Shown here in pieces: positions 49,242-60,242 of a stretch of 64,000 nucleotides of DNA. Below the pieces are notes generated by a model, which worked only from the letters and a program-made list of their open reading frames with translations, was not told the origin of the DNA and searched no databases. This DNA is from Acidovorax sp. 210-6 (lineage in GTDB: Bacteria > Pseudomonadota > Gammaproteobacteria > Burkholderiales > Burkholderiaceae_C): positions 3,596,001 to 3,660,000 of the forward strand of contig NZ_JAACJE010000001.1 in assembly GCF_010020825.1 (NCBI RefSeq). Direction: 5' to 3'. Both the position numbers and the translations under genes were made by a program. Each line of letters begins with the position of its first letter. Positions within the stretch are counted from its first letter, which is position 1.

Positions 49242-50862
49242 GCGCCTGCGACGCTGGCTGGCCAGCGCCGGCCAGCTGGCCCTGAGTGCGGGCCTGCTCT
49301 GGATGGGCCTGGACCTGGCCCATGCCCAGTCCGCCCCTGCCCCCACGACGACCGCCACGGTGGACGCCGCAGCGCTGTTCCAGCAGCACTGCGCTTCCTG
49401 CCACGGCACGCAGCGCACCGGCGGCATGGGCCCGGCGCTGCTGCCCGAGAGCCTGGAACGCCTGCGCCGCCCCGAGGCGCTGAAGGTCATCGGCGAGGGC
49501 CGACCGGCCACGCAGATGCCGGGCTTTGCCGCCACGCTGTCGAGCACCGAGATCGCCGCGCTGGCCGGCTGGATCTACCAGCCCGTGGTGCCCGCGCCCG
49601 GCTGGAGCGACGCCGACATCCGCGCCTCGCGCACCGCGCCCGTACCGGAGAAGCCGCTGGCCGACAAACCGGTGTGGAAAGCCGACCCGATGAATGTGTT
49701 CCTGGTCGTCGAGGGCGGCGACCACCATGTGTCGGTGCTCGACGGCGACCGCTTCGAGGTCATCCACCGCTTTGCCAGCCGCTACGCGCTGCACGGCGGC
49801 CCCAAGTTCTCGCCCGATGGGCGCTACGTGTTCTTCGGCTCGCGCGACGGCTGGATCACCAAGTACGACCTGTGGAACCTGGCCGTGGTCGCCGAGGTGC
49901 GCGCCGGCCTGAACATGCGCAAAGTGGCCGTGAGCGGCGACGGCCGCTGGGTCATGGCCGCCAACTACCTGCCGCGCACCGTGGTGCTGTTCGATGCCGA
50001 CCTTCAGCTGGTCAAGCGCTATGACGCCACCACGCTGGACGGCAAGACCGCCTCGCGCGCCTCGGCGGTGTACGACGCCACGCCGCGCAAGAGCTTCGTG
50101 GTCGCGCTCAAGGATATTCCGGAGGTCTGGGAAATCTCCTATGACCCCAAGGCCGCACCGATTTACGACGGGCTGGTGCACGACTACAAGATGGGGGAGG
50201 CCATCGCCAAGCCGGGTTACCAGAACGTGCGTCGCACACCGCTGGACGAGCCCCTGGACGACTTCTTCTTCGACCAGAGCTACCGCCATGTGCTCGGCGC
50301 CACGCGCCCCAAGGCGGGCAGCAGCGAAGATGCGTCAGCCCAGGTGGTGAACCTGGACGTGCGCCGCAAGATCGCCGACCTGCCCATCGCCGGCATGCCG
50401 CACCTGGGCTCGGGCATCACCTTCGCCTGGAACGGCACCACGGTGCTGGCCAGCCCGAACCTCAAGGACGGCGCCATCGACGTGATCGACATGAAGACCT
50501 GGCGCACGGTCAAGACCATTCCCACGCCCGGGCCGGGCTTCTTCATGCGCAGCCACGAAAACTCGCGCTACGCCTGGACCGACTCGATGATGAGCCCCAA
50601 GGCCAAGGACACGCTCACGCTGATCAACAAGGCCACGCTGGAGCCCGTGGCCAGCCTGCGCGAGCCCGGCAGGACGCTGGCGCACATCGAGTTCACCAAG
50701 GACGGCCGTTACGCCCTGGCCAGCGTGTGGGAGATGGACGGCGCCATCATCGTGTATGACGCCCAGACGCTCAATGAAGTCAAACGCCTGCCCATGAGCA
50801 AGCCCGTGGGCAAGTACAACGTGTGGAACAAGATCACGCGTTCGGAAGGCACTTCGCACTGA
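49234..50862 (+). CDS. nirN: NirN, cytochrome cd1-like heme d1 dehydrogenase
   Basis: A 542-residue periplasmic protein: signal peptide ending AHAQ, a c-type heme domain with CASCHGTQRTGGMGPALLPE (about residues 50-120) and a d1-type eight-bladed propeller (from DPMNVFLVVEGGDHHVSVLD). In Pseudomonas NirN catalyses the last step of heme d1 synthesis, making the acrylate side chain. The overall layout is like NirS, but the nirJ-nirN context and weaker c-domain favour NirN. Last nir gene; a family B repeat follows. Confidence 0.88.
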   Translation: MRERLRRWLASAGQLALSAGLLWMGLDLAHAQSAPAPTTTATVDAAALFQQHCASCHGTQRTGGMGPALLPESLERLRRPEALKVIGEGRPATQMPGFAATLSSTEIAALAGWIYQPVVPAPGWSDADIRASRTAPVPEKPLADKPVWKADPMNVFLVVEGGDHHVSVLDGDRFEVIHRFASRYALHGGPKFSPDGRYVFFGSRDGWITKYDLWNLAVVAEVRAGLNMRKVAVSGDGRWVMAANYLPRTVVLFDADLQLVKRYDATTLDGKTASRASAVYDATPRKSFVVALKDIPEVWEISYDPKAAPIYDGLVHDYKMGEAIAKPGYQNVRRTPLDEPLDDFFFDQSYRHVLGATRPKAGSSEDASAQVVNLDVRRKIADLPIAGMPHLGSGITFAWNGTTVLASPNLKDGAIDVIDMKTWRTVKTIPTPGPGFFMRSHENSRYAWTDSMMSPKAKDTLTLINKATLEPVASLREPGRTLAHIEFTKDGRYALASVWEMDGAIIVYDAQTLNEVKRLPMSKPVGKYNVWNKITRSEGTSH

Positions 50863-50864
50863 AG

Positions 50865-51000
50865 AACACCCCCTGTGGCGCTGCGCGCTTTCCCCCCGCT
50901 CTCGCATGGCTGTGCCATGCGGGCAGGGGGACGCGCCCAGCGCCTGTACGTGGGAATACTGGCGGCCCTTGCGCCGGAGCCCTGGTATGGGCCGTGCCTG
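50865..51000 (+). repeat. family B post-stop repeat, copy 6
   Basis: Starts 2-3 bp after the nirN stop: ACACCCCCTGTGGCGCTGCG, a GCATGGCTGTGCCATGC hairpin, then a degenerate second half carrying an unrelated CTGTACGTGGGAATACT piece before GGCGGCCCTTGCG. Confidence 0.75.
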
Positions 51001-51044
51001 TGTCGCCGCCCAAGGACAATGCGACCTGTTTTGGAGCAATTGAC

Positions 51045-51404
51045 ATGGAATCCACCCCCATCACCCGTATTCACCCGCAGGCCCAATGGTCCGACGCCGT
51101 GGTGCACAACGCCACGGCCTATCTGGTAGAGGTGCCCGAGAGTGGCACCGACATCACGAGCCAGACGCAGGCCCTGTTCGCGCAGGCCGAGCGCACCATG
51201 GCGCTGTGCGGCACCGACAAGCGCCATATCCTGATGGCGACGATCTACCTCAAACACATGGCCGACCGCGCTGCCTTCAACGCGCTGTGGCAGGCCTGGC
51301 TGCCCGAGGGCTGCGCCCCGGCGCGTGCCTGCGTGAGCGCCGAGCTGGCAAGCCCGGACTATCTGCTGGAGATCGTGTTCACCGTGGCGGTGCCACAGGG
51401 CTGA
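51045..51404 (+). CDS. RidA-family protein
   Basis: A 119-residue Rid-family trimeric imine/enamine deaminase: NATAYLVEVPESGTDITSQT, VRV-like middle with ILMATIYLKHMADRAAFNAL, and PARACVSAELASPDYLLEIV carrying the conserved Arg of active Rid proteins. It would clear reactive enamines from PLP enzymes. TTGGAG precedes the ATG. Its 3' end overlaps the convergent ABC ATPase gene by 26 nt. Confidence 0.87.
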   Translation: MESTPITRIHPQAQWSDAVVHNATAYLVEVPESGTDITSQTQALFAQAERTMALCGTDKRHILMATIYLKHMADRAAFNALWQAWLPEGCAPARACVSAELASPDYLLEIVFTVAVPQG

Positions 51405-52097
51405 GCTGCGCGACGGGCTCGTCGCGCGCAATGCGGCCATCGACCAGCTCCACCAGCCGGTCGCAGCGCGCCGCCAGGCGCGGGTCGTGGGTGACGACGA
51501 TGAAGGCCGTGCCGCGCTCGGCGTGGATGCGGCGCAGCAGCGCGAACACGTCATCGGAGGACGCCGTGTCCAGGTTGCCCGTGGGCTCGTCGGCCAGCAC
51601 CAGCGGCGGGTCCATGACCAGCGCGCGCGCAATCGCCACGCGCTGCTGCATGCCGCCCGACAGCTCCGAGGGCCGCTTGTGCAGGGCGGCCGCCAGGCCC
51701 ACGGCGTCGAGCAGTTCGCGCGCCCTGGCGTCGGCCTGGGCACTGGCCCGGCCCGCGTGCATCAGCGCGGGCAGCGTGACGTTTTCCAGCGCCGTGAAGG
51801 CGGGCAGCAGGTGGTGGAACTGGAACACAAAACCCAGCGTGCCGCGCCGGCGCAGCGTGAGCTCGGCATCCGGCAGGCCACGCACCGAATCGCCGAGCAG
51901 CCGGTAGTCGCCCTCGGTCATGCGTTCGAGCAGGCCCAGGATGTTGAGCAGCGTGCTCTTGCCCGAACCCGAGGGCCCCATCAGTGCGAGAAACTCGCCG
52001 CGCTGCACGCGCAGGTCGATCCCGTGCAACACCTCGGCCTCGTTGGACTGGCCCAGGTTGTAGCGTTTGCGCAGGCCCTGCAGTTCGATCAGCATCG

Positions 52098-52101
<4 letters not shown>
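51379..52101 (-). CDS. LolD/MacB-type ABC transporter ATPase
   Basis: A 240-residue ATPase: Walker A GPSGSGKSTLLN, signature LSGGMQQRVAIARAL, Walker B LVLADEPTGNLD and the switch His in VVTHDPRLA. The family (LolD, MacB, FtsE type) pairs with MacB-fold permeases. The GTG overlaps the permease stop as GTGA; ATG 52095 is an alternative. Third partner of an adaptor-permease-ATPase exporter. Confidence 0.9.
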
Positions 52102-53326
<1,225 letters not shown>

Positions 53327-53327
<1 letters not shown>

Positions 53328-54613
53328 CAGCGCCCCATGCCTGGCGTCAGGGCCGCACCGACCGCGCCGCCGCCCTCGCCTGTGCGCATCCCGGCAGCCG
53401 GCTCCCAGGGCACGGACCGCGGGCGCACGCGCTGGCCCGGCTGCACGGCGGCGGCGCGCAGCACCCAGTCCTCGGCCGAGAGCCCTTCCTGCACTTCGAA
53501 GGCGTCGAGCGTGCGCAGGCCCACGCGCACACGGCGCAGCTCGGCCCGGCCGTCGCGGGCCACCAGCAGTTGCGCGGTATCACCCTCGATGGGCGCGCGC
53601 AGCACCGACAGCGGCAGCGCCAGGGCGCGCTCGCTGCGGCCGGTTTCCACCTCCACGGAGAGCGTCATGTCTTCGCGCAAAAAATCGGGTGGCGCCTGTT
53701 CCAGTGCCAATTTGACCTCGATGGCACCGCGCTGCGCGTCCACCCCCGGGGCCAGGGACTGCACCCGCGCCGCAAACGGCTGGCCGGCAAAGGCGTCGGC
53801 CAGCACGGCGGCACGCTGGCCCGGCTGCAACTGCTGCAGAAAGCGCTCGTCCACCTGGGCCACGAGCTGCGTGGGGCCGTCCAGCGCCAGCGTCAGCAGG
53901 GCCTTGCCCGGCTGCACGATCTGGCCCGGCTCCACGCTGCGCAGGATCACGCGCCCATCGCCGCCCGCGCGCAGCGCGGTCTGCGCCAGCCGGGCCTGGG
54001 CGGCCTGCGTGGCGGCGCGTGCGGCGTCCCACTGGGCCTGGGCCTGCGCGGCATCGGCCCCGGCATCGCCTTGGGCCTGCCACTGGGCCTGGGCGGCGGC
54101 CTGCTGGGCCAGCGCCACATCGAGCGCGCGGCGCGCTTCGTCGCGCTGGGCCGGGCTGTAGAAGCCCTGGGCCACCAACGGCTCCACGCGCTCGAACTGG
54201 GCCCGCGCGGCGCGCACGCTGGCGTCGGCCTGGGCCAGCGCCGCCTGCGCCGCCTGGCGGCCCGTGCCGCGCAGGCCCGCCAGGCGAGCACGCGCCTGCT
54301 GCTCGGCCGCTTGGGCCTGCGCCAAGGCGGCCTGGGCCTCGTCGGATTCGAGCTGCACCAGCACCTGGCCGGCGCGCACGTGCGCGCCCTCATCCACCGC
54401 CACGTGCGCCACGCGTGCCGTCACGGTGCTGCCCAACTCCACCCGCGTGAGGCTTTCCACGCGCGCGGAGAACTGCAGGCTGCGCACCAGCAGCCCCTGG
54501 CGCGGCTGCACGGCATCGACCGGCGCGGGCCGGGCAGCCAGCCAGGCCGCGACCACCAGCAGCAGCACCAGCGCGCCCGCCACGAGGGCGCGACGCCCGT
54601 GCAGCGCTGTCAT
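53327..54613 (-). CDS. periplasmic adaptor subunit (MacA/HlyD type)
   Basis: A 428-residue membrane-fusion protein: an N-terminal anchor ([20 protein letters not shown]), lipoyl halves ([20 protein letters not shown] and [17 protein letters not shown]), a long Ala/Gln-rich coiled coil between them (about residues 85-195) and a C-terminal barrel ([20 protein letters not shown]). The ATG overlaps the ruvB stop by four bases, tying this exporter to ruvB translation. Confidence 0.88.
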
Positions 54614-55680
54614 GCGCCGGCCCCGAACAGATCGGCCCCACCCCGCCCCGCAGGCGGCTGCAGCCCCAGGTGACGCCACGCAGCCTGGGTGGCGATGCGC
54701 CCGCGCGGCGTGCGCTGCAGGTAGCCCTGCTGGATGAGGTAGGGCTCGATCACATCCTCGATGGTGCCGGCCTCTTCGCCTATGCTCGCGGCGATGTTGT
54801 CCAGCCCCACGGGGCCGCCGTCGAAACGGTGGATCACGGCCTCCAGGAGCTTGCGATCCATCACGTCGAAGCCCTGCGGGTCCACGTCGAGCATGGCCAG
54901 CGCGCGGTGGGCCATGTCCTGCGTGATGCGGCCGTCGCCCTTGACCTCGGCATAGTCGCGCACCCGGCGCAGCAGCCGGTTGGCAATGCGCGGCGTGCCG
55001 CGCGAGCGGCGCGCGATCTCGAAGCCGCCCGCGTCGTCGATGGGCGCGCCCAGCAGCCCCGCGCTGCGCATCACGATGCGCGCCAGCTCCTCGGGCGTGT
55101 AGAACTCCAGCCGCGCCACGATGCCGAAGCGGTCACGCAGCGGGTTGGTGAGCATGCCCGCGCGCGTGGTGGCACCCACCAGCGTGAAGGGCTGCAGGTC
55201 GAGCTTGATGCTGCGCGCCGCCGGCCCCTCGCCGATCATGATGTCGATCTGGTAGTCCTCCAGCGCGGGGTACAAGATCTCCTCGACCACAGGCGAGAGG
55301 CGGTGGATCTCGTCGATGAACAGCACATCGTTGCGCTCCAGGTTGGTCAGCAGGGCTGCCAGATCTTTGGGCTTTTCCAGCACCGGGCCACTGGTCTGGC
55401 GCAGGTTCACGCCCAGTTCGGCGGCAATGATGTGGGAGAGCGTGGTCTTGCCCAGCCCCGGCGGACCGAACAGCAGGACATGGTCCAGCGCCTCCTCGCG
55501 CTTCTTCGCAGCGCCGATGAAGATTTCGAGTTGCTCGCGCGCCTTGGCCTGGCCCACATATTCCTGCAGCAGCTTGGGCCGCAGGGCGCGCTCCAGGGCT
55601 TCTTCCTGAGGCGAAGAAGGCGCTGCAGACACGACCCGCTTGGGGGGGGCGGGAGTGAAATCGTCGGTGTGGATGGTCAC
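54610..55680 (-). CDS. ruvB: Holliday junction helicase RuvB
   Basis: A 356-residue AAA+ motor that drives branch migration with RuvA. Walker [14 protein letters not shown], Walker B FIDEIHRL, sensor region [10 protein letters not shown], and the winged-helix end ([18 protein letters not shown]) are intact. The GTG start ([17 protein letters not shown]) matches the usual N-terminus; a longer frame reaches into the neighbouring gene. ruvA lies 2.3 kb away, beyond a protease gene and a convergent secreted-protein gene. Downstream, three exporter genes overlap one after another. Confidence 0.93.
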   Translation of the reverse strand: MTIHTDDFTPAPPKRVVSAAPSSPQEEALERALRPKLLQEYVGQAKAREQLEIFIGAAKKREEALDHVLLFGPPGLGKTTLSHIIAAELGVNLRQTSGPVLEKPKDLAALLTNLERNDVLFIDEIHRLSPVVEEILYPALEDYQIDIMIGEGPAARSIKLDLQPFTLVGATTRAGMLTNPLRDRFGIVARLEFYTPEELARIVMRSAGLLGAPIDDAGGFEIARRSRGTPRIANRLLRRVRDYAEVKGDGRITQDMAHRALAMLDVDPQGFDVMDRKLLEAVIHRFDGGPVGLDNIAASIGEEAGTIEDVIEPYLIQQGYLQRTPRGRIATQAAWRHLGLQPPAGRGGADLFGAGA

Positions 55681-55827
55681 GTTGCGAAGCAGCTGTACGC
55701 CGCGAAAATGAGGGCCAATGCGCGTATGCTGGCGATTCTTGCATACCGGGGCCGGATGCCATAATGCCTGCGGAGTGTCGACGCCCATTGGCTGGATGCC
55801 CGCTTGTTTATGCCGGAAAGGAATGGA

Positions 55828-56376
55828 ATGAAGTACCGCTACTGGATGGGTCTTGTTGCATCGGTGTGCATGGTGAATGTTGCCCACGCCGACCTGATCA
55901 ACGTCAGCACGACTTCACTGGAATCTTCCACAGAAGAAGCGATTGCCTGCACCATCATCGCAACAACCGGCGCCACTTACCAGGGCTACAAGGTGCTGGT
56001 GGCGTTTTCGGAAGCGGTCGGCTCCGATGCCAATCCGACCATGCGCGTGCAATCGCTGCGATCGAACATCGTGTACACCAACGACGACTGGCAAGGCATG
56101 CAGTACCTCAATGGCCAGGCGCTTGGCAACGGCACTGCAGTAGCGGGGATTTATACCAACGGCGTGGGACGCACGCCCAATACCCCGACGGATTCCGGCA
56201 TCCTGACCCTGTTCGCGCCCGGTGACGCCGTCTGCGCCTACTCCAAGGAAGTGAGCCACACCAGCCTGAAGAAAGTCAGCGTCGCCCTGACGGACATTAC
56301 CGACAAGGTTCTGGCGACCAAGAACCTCTCTACCGCCGAGGCGTTCACACTCCAGAAGTGGTTGCCCTCCCGCTGA
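55828..56376 (+). CDS. secreted protein of unknown function
   Basis: A 182-residue protein with a clear signal peptide ([21 protein letters not shown]). The mature part is beta-rich with two Cys ([11 protein letters not shown] and DAVCAYSKE) that could form a disulfide, and ends [15 protein letters not shown] recognise no family. AAAGGA precedes the ATG. Base composition is more AT-rich than its neighbours, and it sits with the protease between ruvB and ruvA. It is convergent with the protease across a strong hairpin, so the two may have come together. Confidence 0.75.
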   Translation: MKYRYWMGLVASVCMVNVAHADLINVSTTSLESSTEEAIACTIIATTGATYQGYKVLVAFSEAVGSDANPTMRVQSLRSNIVYTNDDWQGMQYLNGQALGNGTAVAGIYTNGVGRTPNTPTDSGILTLFAPGDAVCAYSKEVSHTSLKKVSVALTDITDKVLATKNLSTAEAFTLQKWLPSR

Positions 56377-56381
56377 GGGAG

Positions 56382-56422
56382 GAGCCCTTGGCCCGGTTAC
56401 GTACACCCCGGACCAAGGGCTC
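56382..56422. terminator. bidirectional hairpin between the secreted protein and the protease
   Basis: GAGCCCTTGGCCCGG and CCGGACCAAGGGCTC pair (14 of 15) around 11 nt, between convergent stops at 56376 and 56431. There is no T-run, but the position and stability suggest a two-way terminator. Confidence 0.6.
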
Positions 56423-56430
56423 TGCGCTCG

Positions 56431-57981
56431 TCAGTTGCTGCGCAGGGATTGCAGGATGCGAACAATATTGTCCAGCGCTGCAATGCCGCCCCCGCTGGGC
56501 GGCGGAGTGACCTGTCCGCCCAACCAGTTCTTCAGCCCTTGGGCATACGACACGTCAAAGCGACCATAGTAGTCCATCGCCCCCCTGCTCGTGCAAGAGG
56601 CACCGCCGCCATACAGGTTGCCGACCACATAGCGGCCATCGCTTGAAAAAATCGCAGAGCCGCTGCTGCCGCCCTGGGTGGTGCCCGAGTTCCAGCCCAC
56701 CATGTAGAAGTTGCCGGTGTTGCCCACACAACCAAACTGGTTACCCTCGGTGGCAACGCAGCTGGTCTGCCCGGCAATCTGGCCCTTGCTGATCTTGAGC
56801 ATGTCCCCGGCGGGATGGTGCAATCCCACGATAGCGGTGTTGTTCACCAAGGCCGAACCGGAGGCATCCCAACCCGCAAAATAGGCCCCTGCAGGGGCGG
56901 GCTCATTCAGGCGCATCAGAGACACGTCCGTCTCCGCGCTGGTGTACAACAGCGTAGCACCGTTGGCAAGCTTTGCCGTGGTGCTGGACAAGGTGCGCGA
57001 ATTGCAACCCGATGCACGGTAGAACCAATCGGTCTGCAGCGTGGATGCGGCGGTCTGCGTGGAAATGCAATGGTTGGCGCTCAGGAAATACGGCGTCCCA
57101 GAGCCTTTCGCGTCATTGAGCAGGGTACCGCTGCAAGCGTAGGTCTTGCCCTCTGCGGTGAACAGCATGCGCGCCACCGCATTGCTCTGCATGGCAAAGC
57201 TGCTGTCGCACACGGCATCCTGGTTGCAGGTGTCTGATTCGTTGATCTTGGCGTGTACTGAGCCACTTGCGCCAGGATCCAGTTCAGCAAAGATGTGCGA
57301 AACCATGGGCACGGACACTTGCACGGCGTCGGTTGCCACACCTGCTGGCAATTCAATTTCCAGCGTCACTTCGTCCGACCCAAAATCCGGAGTCCACCAG
57401 GTGCGCGCCTCAGCGCTGTCACCCGAGGCCTGGGTGTTGCGCAGCACGTGGAGCAACACTTCTTTGCCGCTGATCTGGATCACGGTGCCCGGTCGCGCCT
57501 GGCTATAGACACGCAGGACAGCAGACTCTGGCAAGGAGGTCACCTGTACGCCCAAGCGCAGGCCCAACGCCTCCTGGGCGGAGATGCTCAGGGCCGCCAT
57601 CTGCCCACCGGCGGCGGTCTTGCTCCAGCGCAGCTGCTGCTGCACCCGATCCACCGAAGCCGCTGCCGGAACCGCACGCGCCTCCCCCACCATGCGGGGC
57701 CCTGGCAGGATGGGCGCCAACTCGGCCTTGCCCGACTGCAACACGCCCAGCACGATACGGGCAGGCACTAGCAACCCCTCCACCGAACGTGTCTTGACCT
57801 GGGATGCCGCCGCCGTGCCAACCGCCTGTGGCACCACCATGCCTTCTACCCGCATCACCGGCGCAGCGACCGACTCGCTGGGGCTCTGACCATCTCCCCC
57901 ACACCCGGAGAGCACAACCCCCACGAGCACCAGGCCTGCGCCACTCCATTGGTTCCAGCTTTTACGCATTGTTGCCTTCAT
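56431..57981 (-). CDS. lipoprotein trypsin-like serine protease (lysyl endopeptidase-like)
   Basis: A 516-residue exported protease. The signal has a lipobox VLSGC. An N-terminal region of about 220 residues precedes the peptidase domain, whose triad is seen as His in FLSANHCIS, Asp in SAETDVSLMRL and Ser in TTQGGSSGSAIFSSDG. Cys pairs (CNQDAVC, ACSGT, CNSRT, SCVATEGNQFGC, SCTSRG) resemble Achromobacter lysyl endopeptidase. The end PPPSGGG plus a short helix follows. A second ATG at 57969, with AAGG upstream, may be the true start. Lies between ruvA and ruvB. Confidence 0.85.
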   Translation of the reverse strand: MKATMRKSWNQWSGAGLVLVGVVLSGCGGDGQSPSESVAAPVMRVEGMVVPQAVGTAAASQVKTRSVEGLLVPARIVLGVLQSGKAELAPILPGPRMVGEARAVPAAASVDRVQQQLRWSKTAAGGQMAALSISAQEALGLRLGVQVTSLPESAVLRVYSQARPGTVIQISGKEVLLHVLRNTQASGDSAEARTWWTPDFGSDEVTLEIELPAGVATDAVQVSVPMVSHIFAELDPGASGSVHAKINESDTCNQDAVCDSSFAMQSNAVARMLFTAEGKTYACSGTLLNDAKGSGTPYFLSANHCISTQTAASTLQTDWFYRASGCNSRTLSSTTAKLANGATLLYTSAETDVSLMRLNEPAPAGAYFAGWDASGSALVNNTAIVGLHHPAGDMLKISKGQIAGQTSCVATEGNQFGCVGNTGNFYMVGWNSGTTQGGSSGSAIFSSDGRYVVGNLYGGGASCTSRGAMDYYGRFDVSYAQGLKNWLGGQVTPPPSGGGIAALDNIVRILQSLRSN

Positions 57982-58003
57982 TTCTGACGATGGATGCCGG
58001 TTT

Positions 58004-58579
58004 TCACTTCGCCAGCGCCTTGAGCGCCAGCTTGATCCCCTCACTGACCGCCACATCCCCAGGCAAAGCCTTGAGTGCAGCCGCCGCTTCCTTGTCGTTG
58101 TACCCCAAAGCGAGCAGCGCCTGAAGAATATCGCCCTGCGCACCGCTGGCCTGCGCAGCGCTTGCCGTACCCAATGTGTCGCCCAATTTGCCCTTGAGTT
58201 CCAGCAACAAGCGCTCGGCCGTCTTCTTGCCGATACCCGGCACCTTGACCAGCCGCCCGGCCTCCTGCAAGGCCACGGCCTGGGTCAGGTCGTCCACGTC
58301 CATGCCGCTGAGGATGGACAGTGCCGTGCGAGGCCCCACGCCGGATATCTTGATGAGTTCACGAAACGCCGCGCGCTCGCGCGCCGTGGCAAAGCCATAC
58401 AGCAATTGCGCATCCTCGCGCACGATGAACTGCGTGAGCAGGCTCACCGTCTGGCCCACCGCAGGCAGGTTGTAGAACGTGCTCATGGGCACCTGCACCT
58501 CGTAGCCCACGCCATGGCAGTCCACCAGCACTTCGGGCGGGTTCTTTTCGAGCAGCTGGCCGGTCAATTTGCCTATCAT
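58004..58579 (-). CDS. ruvA: Holliday junction protein RuvA
   Basis: A 191-residue tetrameric junction-binding protein: [20 protein letters not shown] as the OB-fold start, [20 protein letters not shown] and [20 protein letters not shown] as the two helix-hairpin-helix motifs, and a C-terminal RuvB-binding domain ([20 protein letters not shown]). The start MIGKLTG is standard. Divergent from phoH across 47 bp. It ends 22 bp before the protease start on the same strand. Confidence 0.94.
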   Translation of the reverse strand: MIGKLTGQLLEKNPPEVLVDCHGVGYEVQVPMSTFYNLPAVGQTVSLLTQFIVREDAQLLYGFATARERAAFRELIKISGVGPRTALSILSGMDVDDLTQAVALQEAGRLVKVPGIGKKTAERLLLELKGKLGDTLGTASAAQASGAQGDILQALLALGYNDKEAAAALKALPGDVAVSEGIKLALKALAK

Positions 58580-58626
58580 TGAAATCCTTTGCCGCGACGA
58601 GGCGGCCAACGACTGGGATTATCCGC

Positions 58627-59577
58627 GTGATACTGCGCCACACCTTCACCCCCCACAACAACACCCGCCTCACGCACCTGTGCGGCCCGGCCGACAGCCA
58701 TCTGCGCACCATCGAGGCGGCGCTGCAGGTGAGCATTGCGCACCGGCACGAGCAGTTCAAGGTGGACGGCCCGAAGGCCCGCGCCACGCAGGCGCTGGAG
58801 GTTCTGCAGGCCGTCTACGAACTGGCCGACCGCCCCATCACCGAAGAGCACCTGCAACTCATGCTGGCGGGCGACAGCGCCCTGGCCGCCGAAACCGAGG
58901 GCGGCCCGGCGCCGCTGAACACCCGCCGCGCCGACCTGCGCGCGCGCACGCCCACGCAGGCCCTGTACCTCGACAACATCGCCACGCACGACATCACCTT
59001 CGGCATCGGCCCGGCCGGCACCGGCAAGACCTACCTCGCCGTGGCCTGCGCGGTCGACGCACTGGAGCGCAGCAACGTGCAGCGCATCGTGCTCACGCGC
59101 CCGGCGGTGGAGGCCGGCGAGCGCCTGGGCTTCCTGCCCGGCGACCTGGCGCAGAAGGTGGACCCCTACCTGCGCCCGCTGTACGACGCGCTGTACGACC
59201 TCATGGGCTACGACAAGGTACAGAAGGCCTTCGAGCGCAATGCGCTGGAAATCGCGCCGCTGGCCTTCATGCGCGGGCGCACGCTGAACAACGCCTTCGT
59301 CATCCTCGACGAGGCGCAGAACACCACGCCCGAGCAGATGAAGATGTTTCTCACGCGCATCGGTTTCGGCTCGCGCGCCGTCGTCACCGGCGACGTGAGC
59401 CAGATCGACCTGCCCAAGGGGGCGCTGAGCGGCCTGATCGACGCGGAACGGGTGCTCAAGCGCGTCAAGGGCATCGCGGTGACACGCTTCACCAGTGCCG
59501 ACGTGGTGCGCCACCCGCTGGTGGCGCGCATCGTCGATGCCTACGACGCCCAGCGAGGCCGCCGCAGCGCCGACTGA
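58627..59577 (+). CDS. phoH: PhoH-family ATPase
   Basis: A 316-residue P-loop ATPase of the PhoH/YbeZ type: Walker A FGIGPAGTGKTYLAVACAVD, RPAVEAGERLGFLPGDLAQK, Walker B AFVILDEAQNTTPEQMKMFL and TGDVSQIDLPKGALSGL. GTG start giving M-ILRHTFTPHNNTRL, the family's N-terminus. It works with YbeY in RNA metabolism; ybeY follows 63 bp downstream across a family C palindrome. Confidence 0.92.
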   Translation: MILRHTFTPHNNTRLTHLCGPADSHLRTIEAALQVSIAHRHEQFKVDGPKARATQALEVLQAVYELADRPITEEHLQLMLAGDSALAAETEGGPAPLNTRRADLRARTPTQALYLDNIATHDITFGIGPAGTGKTYLAVACAVDALERSNVQRIVLTRPAVEAGERLGFLPGDLAQKVDPYLRPLYDALYDLMGYDKVQKAFERNALEIAPLAFMRGRTLNNAFVILDEAQNTTPEQMKMFLTRIGFGSRAVVTGDVSQIDLPKGALSGLIDAERVLKRVKGIAVTRFTSADVVRHPLVARIVDAYDAQRGRRSAD

Positions 59578-59600
59578 CACCCACAAATACTCATAAATCA

Positions 59601-59643
59601 ATAGCTGCTCGCGCAATCAGGACGGGCGCTGGAGGCCAAAATG
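59601..59643 (+). repeat. family C palindrome that supplies the ybeY start
   Basis: ATAGCTGCTCGCGC, 11 nt, GCGCTGGAGGCCAAAATG. The final ATG is the ybeY start codon, and GGAGG within the element, 5 nt before it, is the ribosome binding site. Confidence 0.8.
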
Positions 59644-60099
59644 GCTCTAAACCACCTCACCCTCTCCCTGCAGTTTGCCCGCAGCGACGACACAGCGGCC
59701 CACCGCGCCGTGCTGCCGCGCCACAAGGTCGCGCGCTGGATCCGCCACGCCCTCGCCCAGGACGCCGAAATCACCGTGCGCATCGTCGGCGAGGACGAAG
59801 GCCGCCAGCTCAACCGCGACTACCGGCACAAGGACTACGCCACCAACGTGCTGACCTTCGACTACACGCAGGAGCCGGTGGTCACCGCCGACCTGGTGCT
59901 CTGCGCCCCCGTGGTCGAGCGCGAGGCACGCGAGCAGAACAAAAGCCTGGAAGAACACTACGCGCACCTGCTGGTGCACGGCACGCTGCACGCCCAGGGC
60001 TGGGACCACGAAACCAGCGAAGCAGATGCGCAGGAAATGGAGGCCTACGAAACTGCCATCCTGCAGGAACTGGGCTACGCCGACCCCTACGCCCCATAG
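59641..60099 (+). CDS. ybeY: endoribonuclease YbeY
   Basis: A 152-residue metal-dependent endoribonuclease needed for 16S rRNA 3'-end maturation and ribosome quality control. The zinc site HxxxHxxxxxH is in [20 protein letters not shown], and the N-terminal half has [20 protein letters not shown]. Start codon and Shine-Dalgarno both lie in a family C palindrome. The following 143 bp to the TSUP gene show only a weak hairpin. Confidence 0.93.
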   Translation: MALNHLTLSLQFARSDDTAAHRAVLPRHKVARWIRHALAQDAEITVRIVGEDEGRQLNRDYRHKDYATNVLTFDYTQEPVVTADLVLCAPVVEREAREQNKSLEEHYAHLLVHGTLHAQGWDHETSEADAQEMEAYETAILQELGYADPYAP

Positions 60100-60242
60100 C
60101 CCGCCCCACGGACCGCACACCCTCCGGCAAAGCAGTTGGTACTTTTGAGGCGCCAATCAGTCCGTCAGCTTCAAAAATCTCCACCTAAGATGGAGGCAAT
60201 GGCCTGGAACCCGCTCGCCAACCAGGGCCTGAAGGAGAACCC

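Noticed and set aside
49234-50862. NirS (cytochrome cd1 nitrite reductase) as identity of the last nir gene
   Set aside because: Heme c plus d1-type propeller also describes NirN, and its place after nirJ at the end of the biosynthesis genes fits NirN better.
60130-60185. Resemblance of TTGGTACTTT to an arm of the 5335-5602 element
   Set aside because: Only about ten bases match and no partner arm is present.
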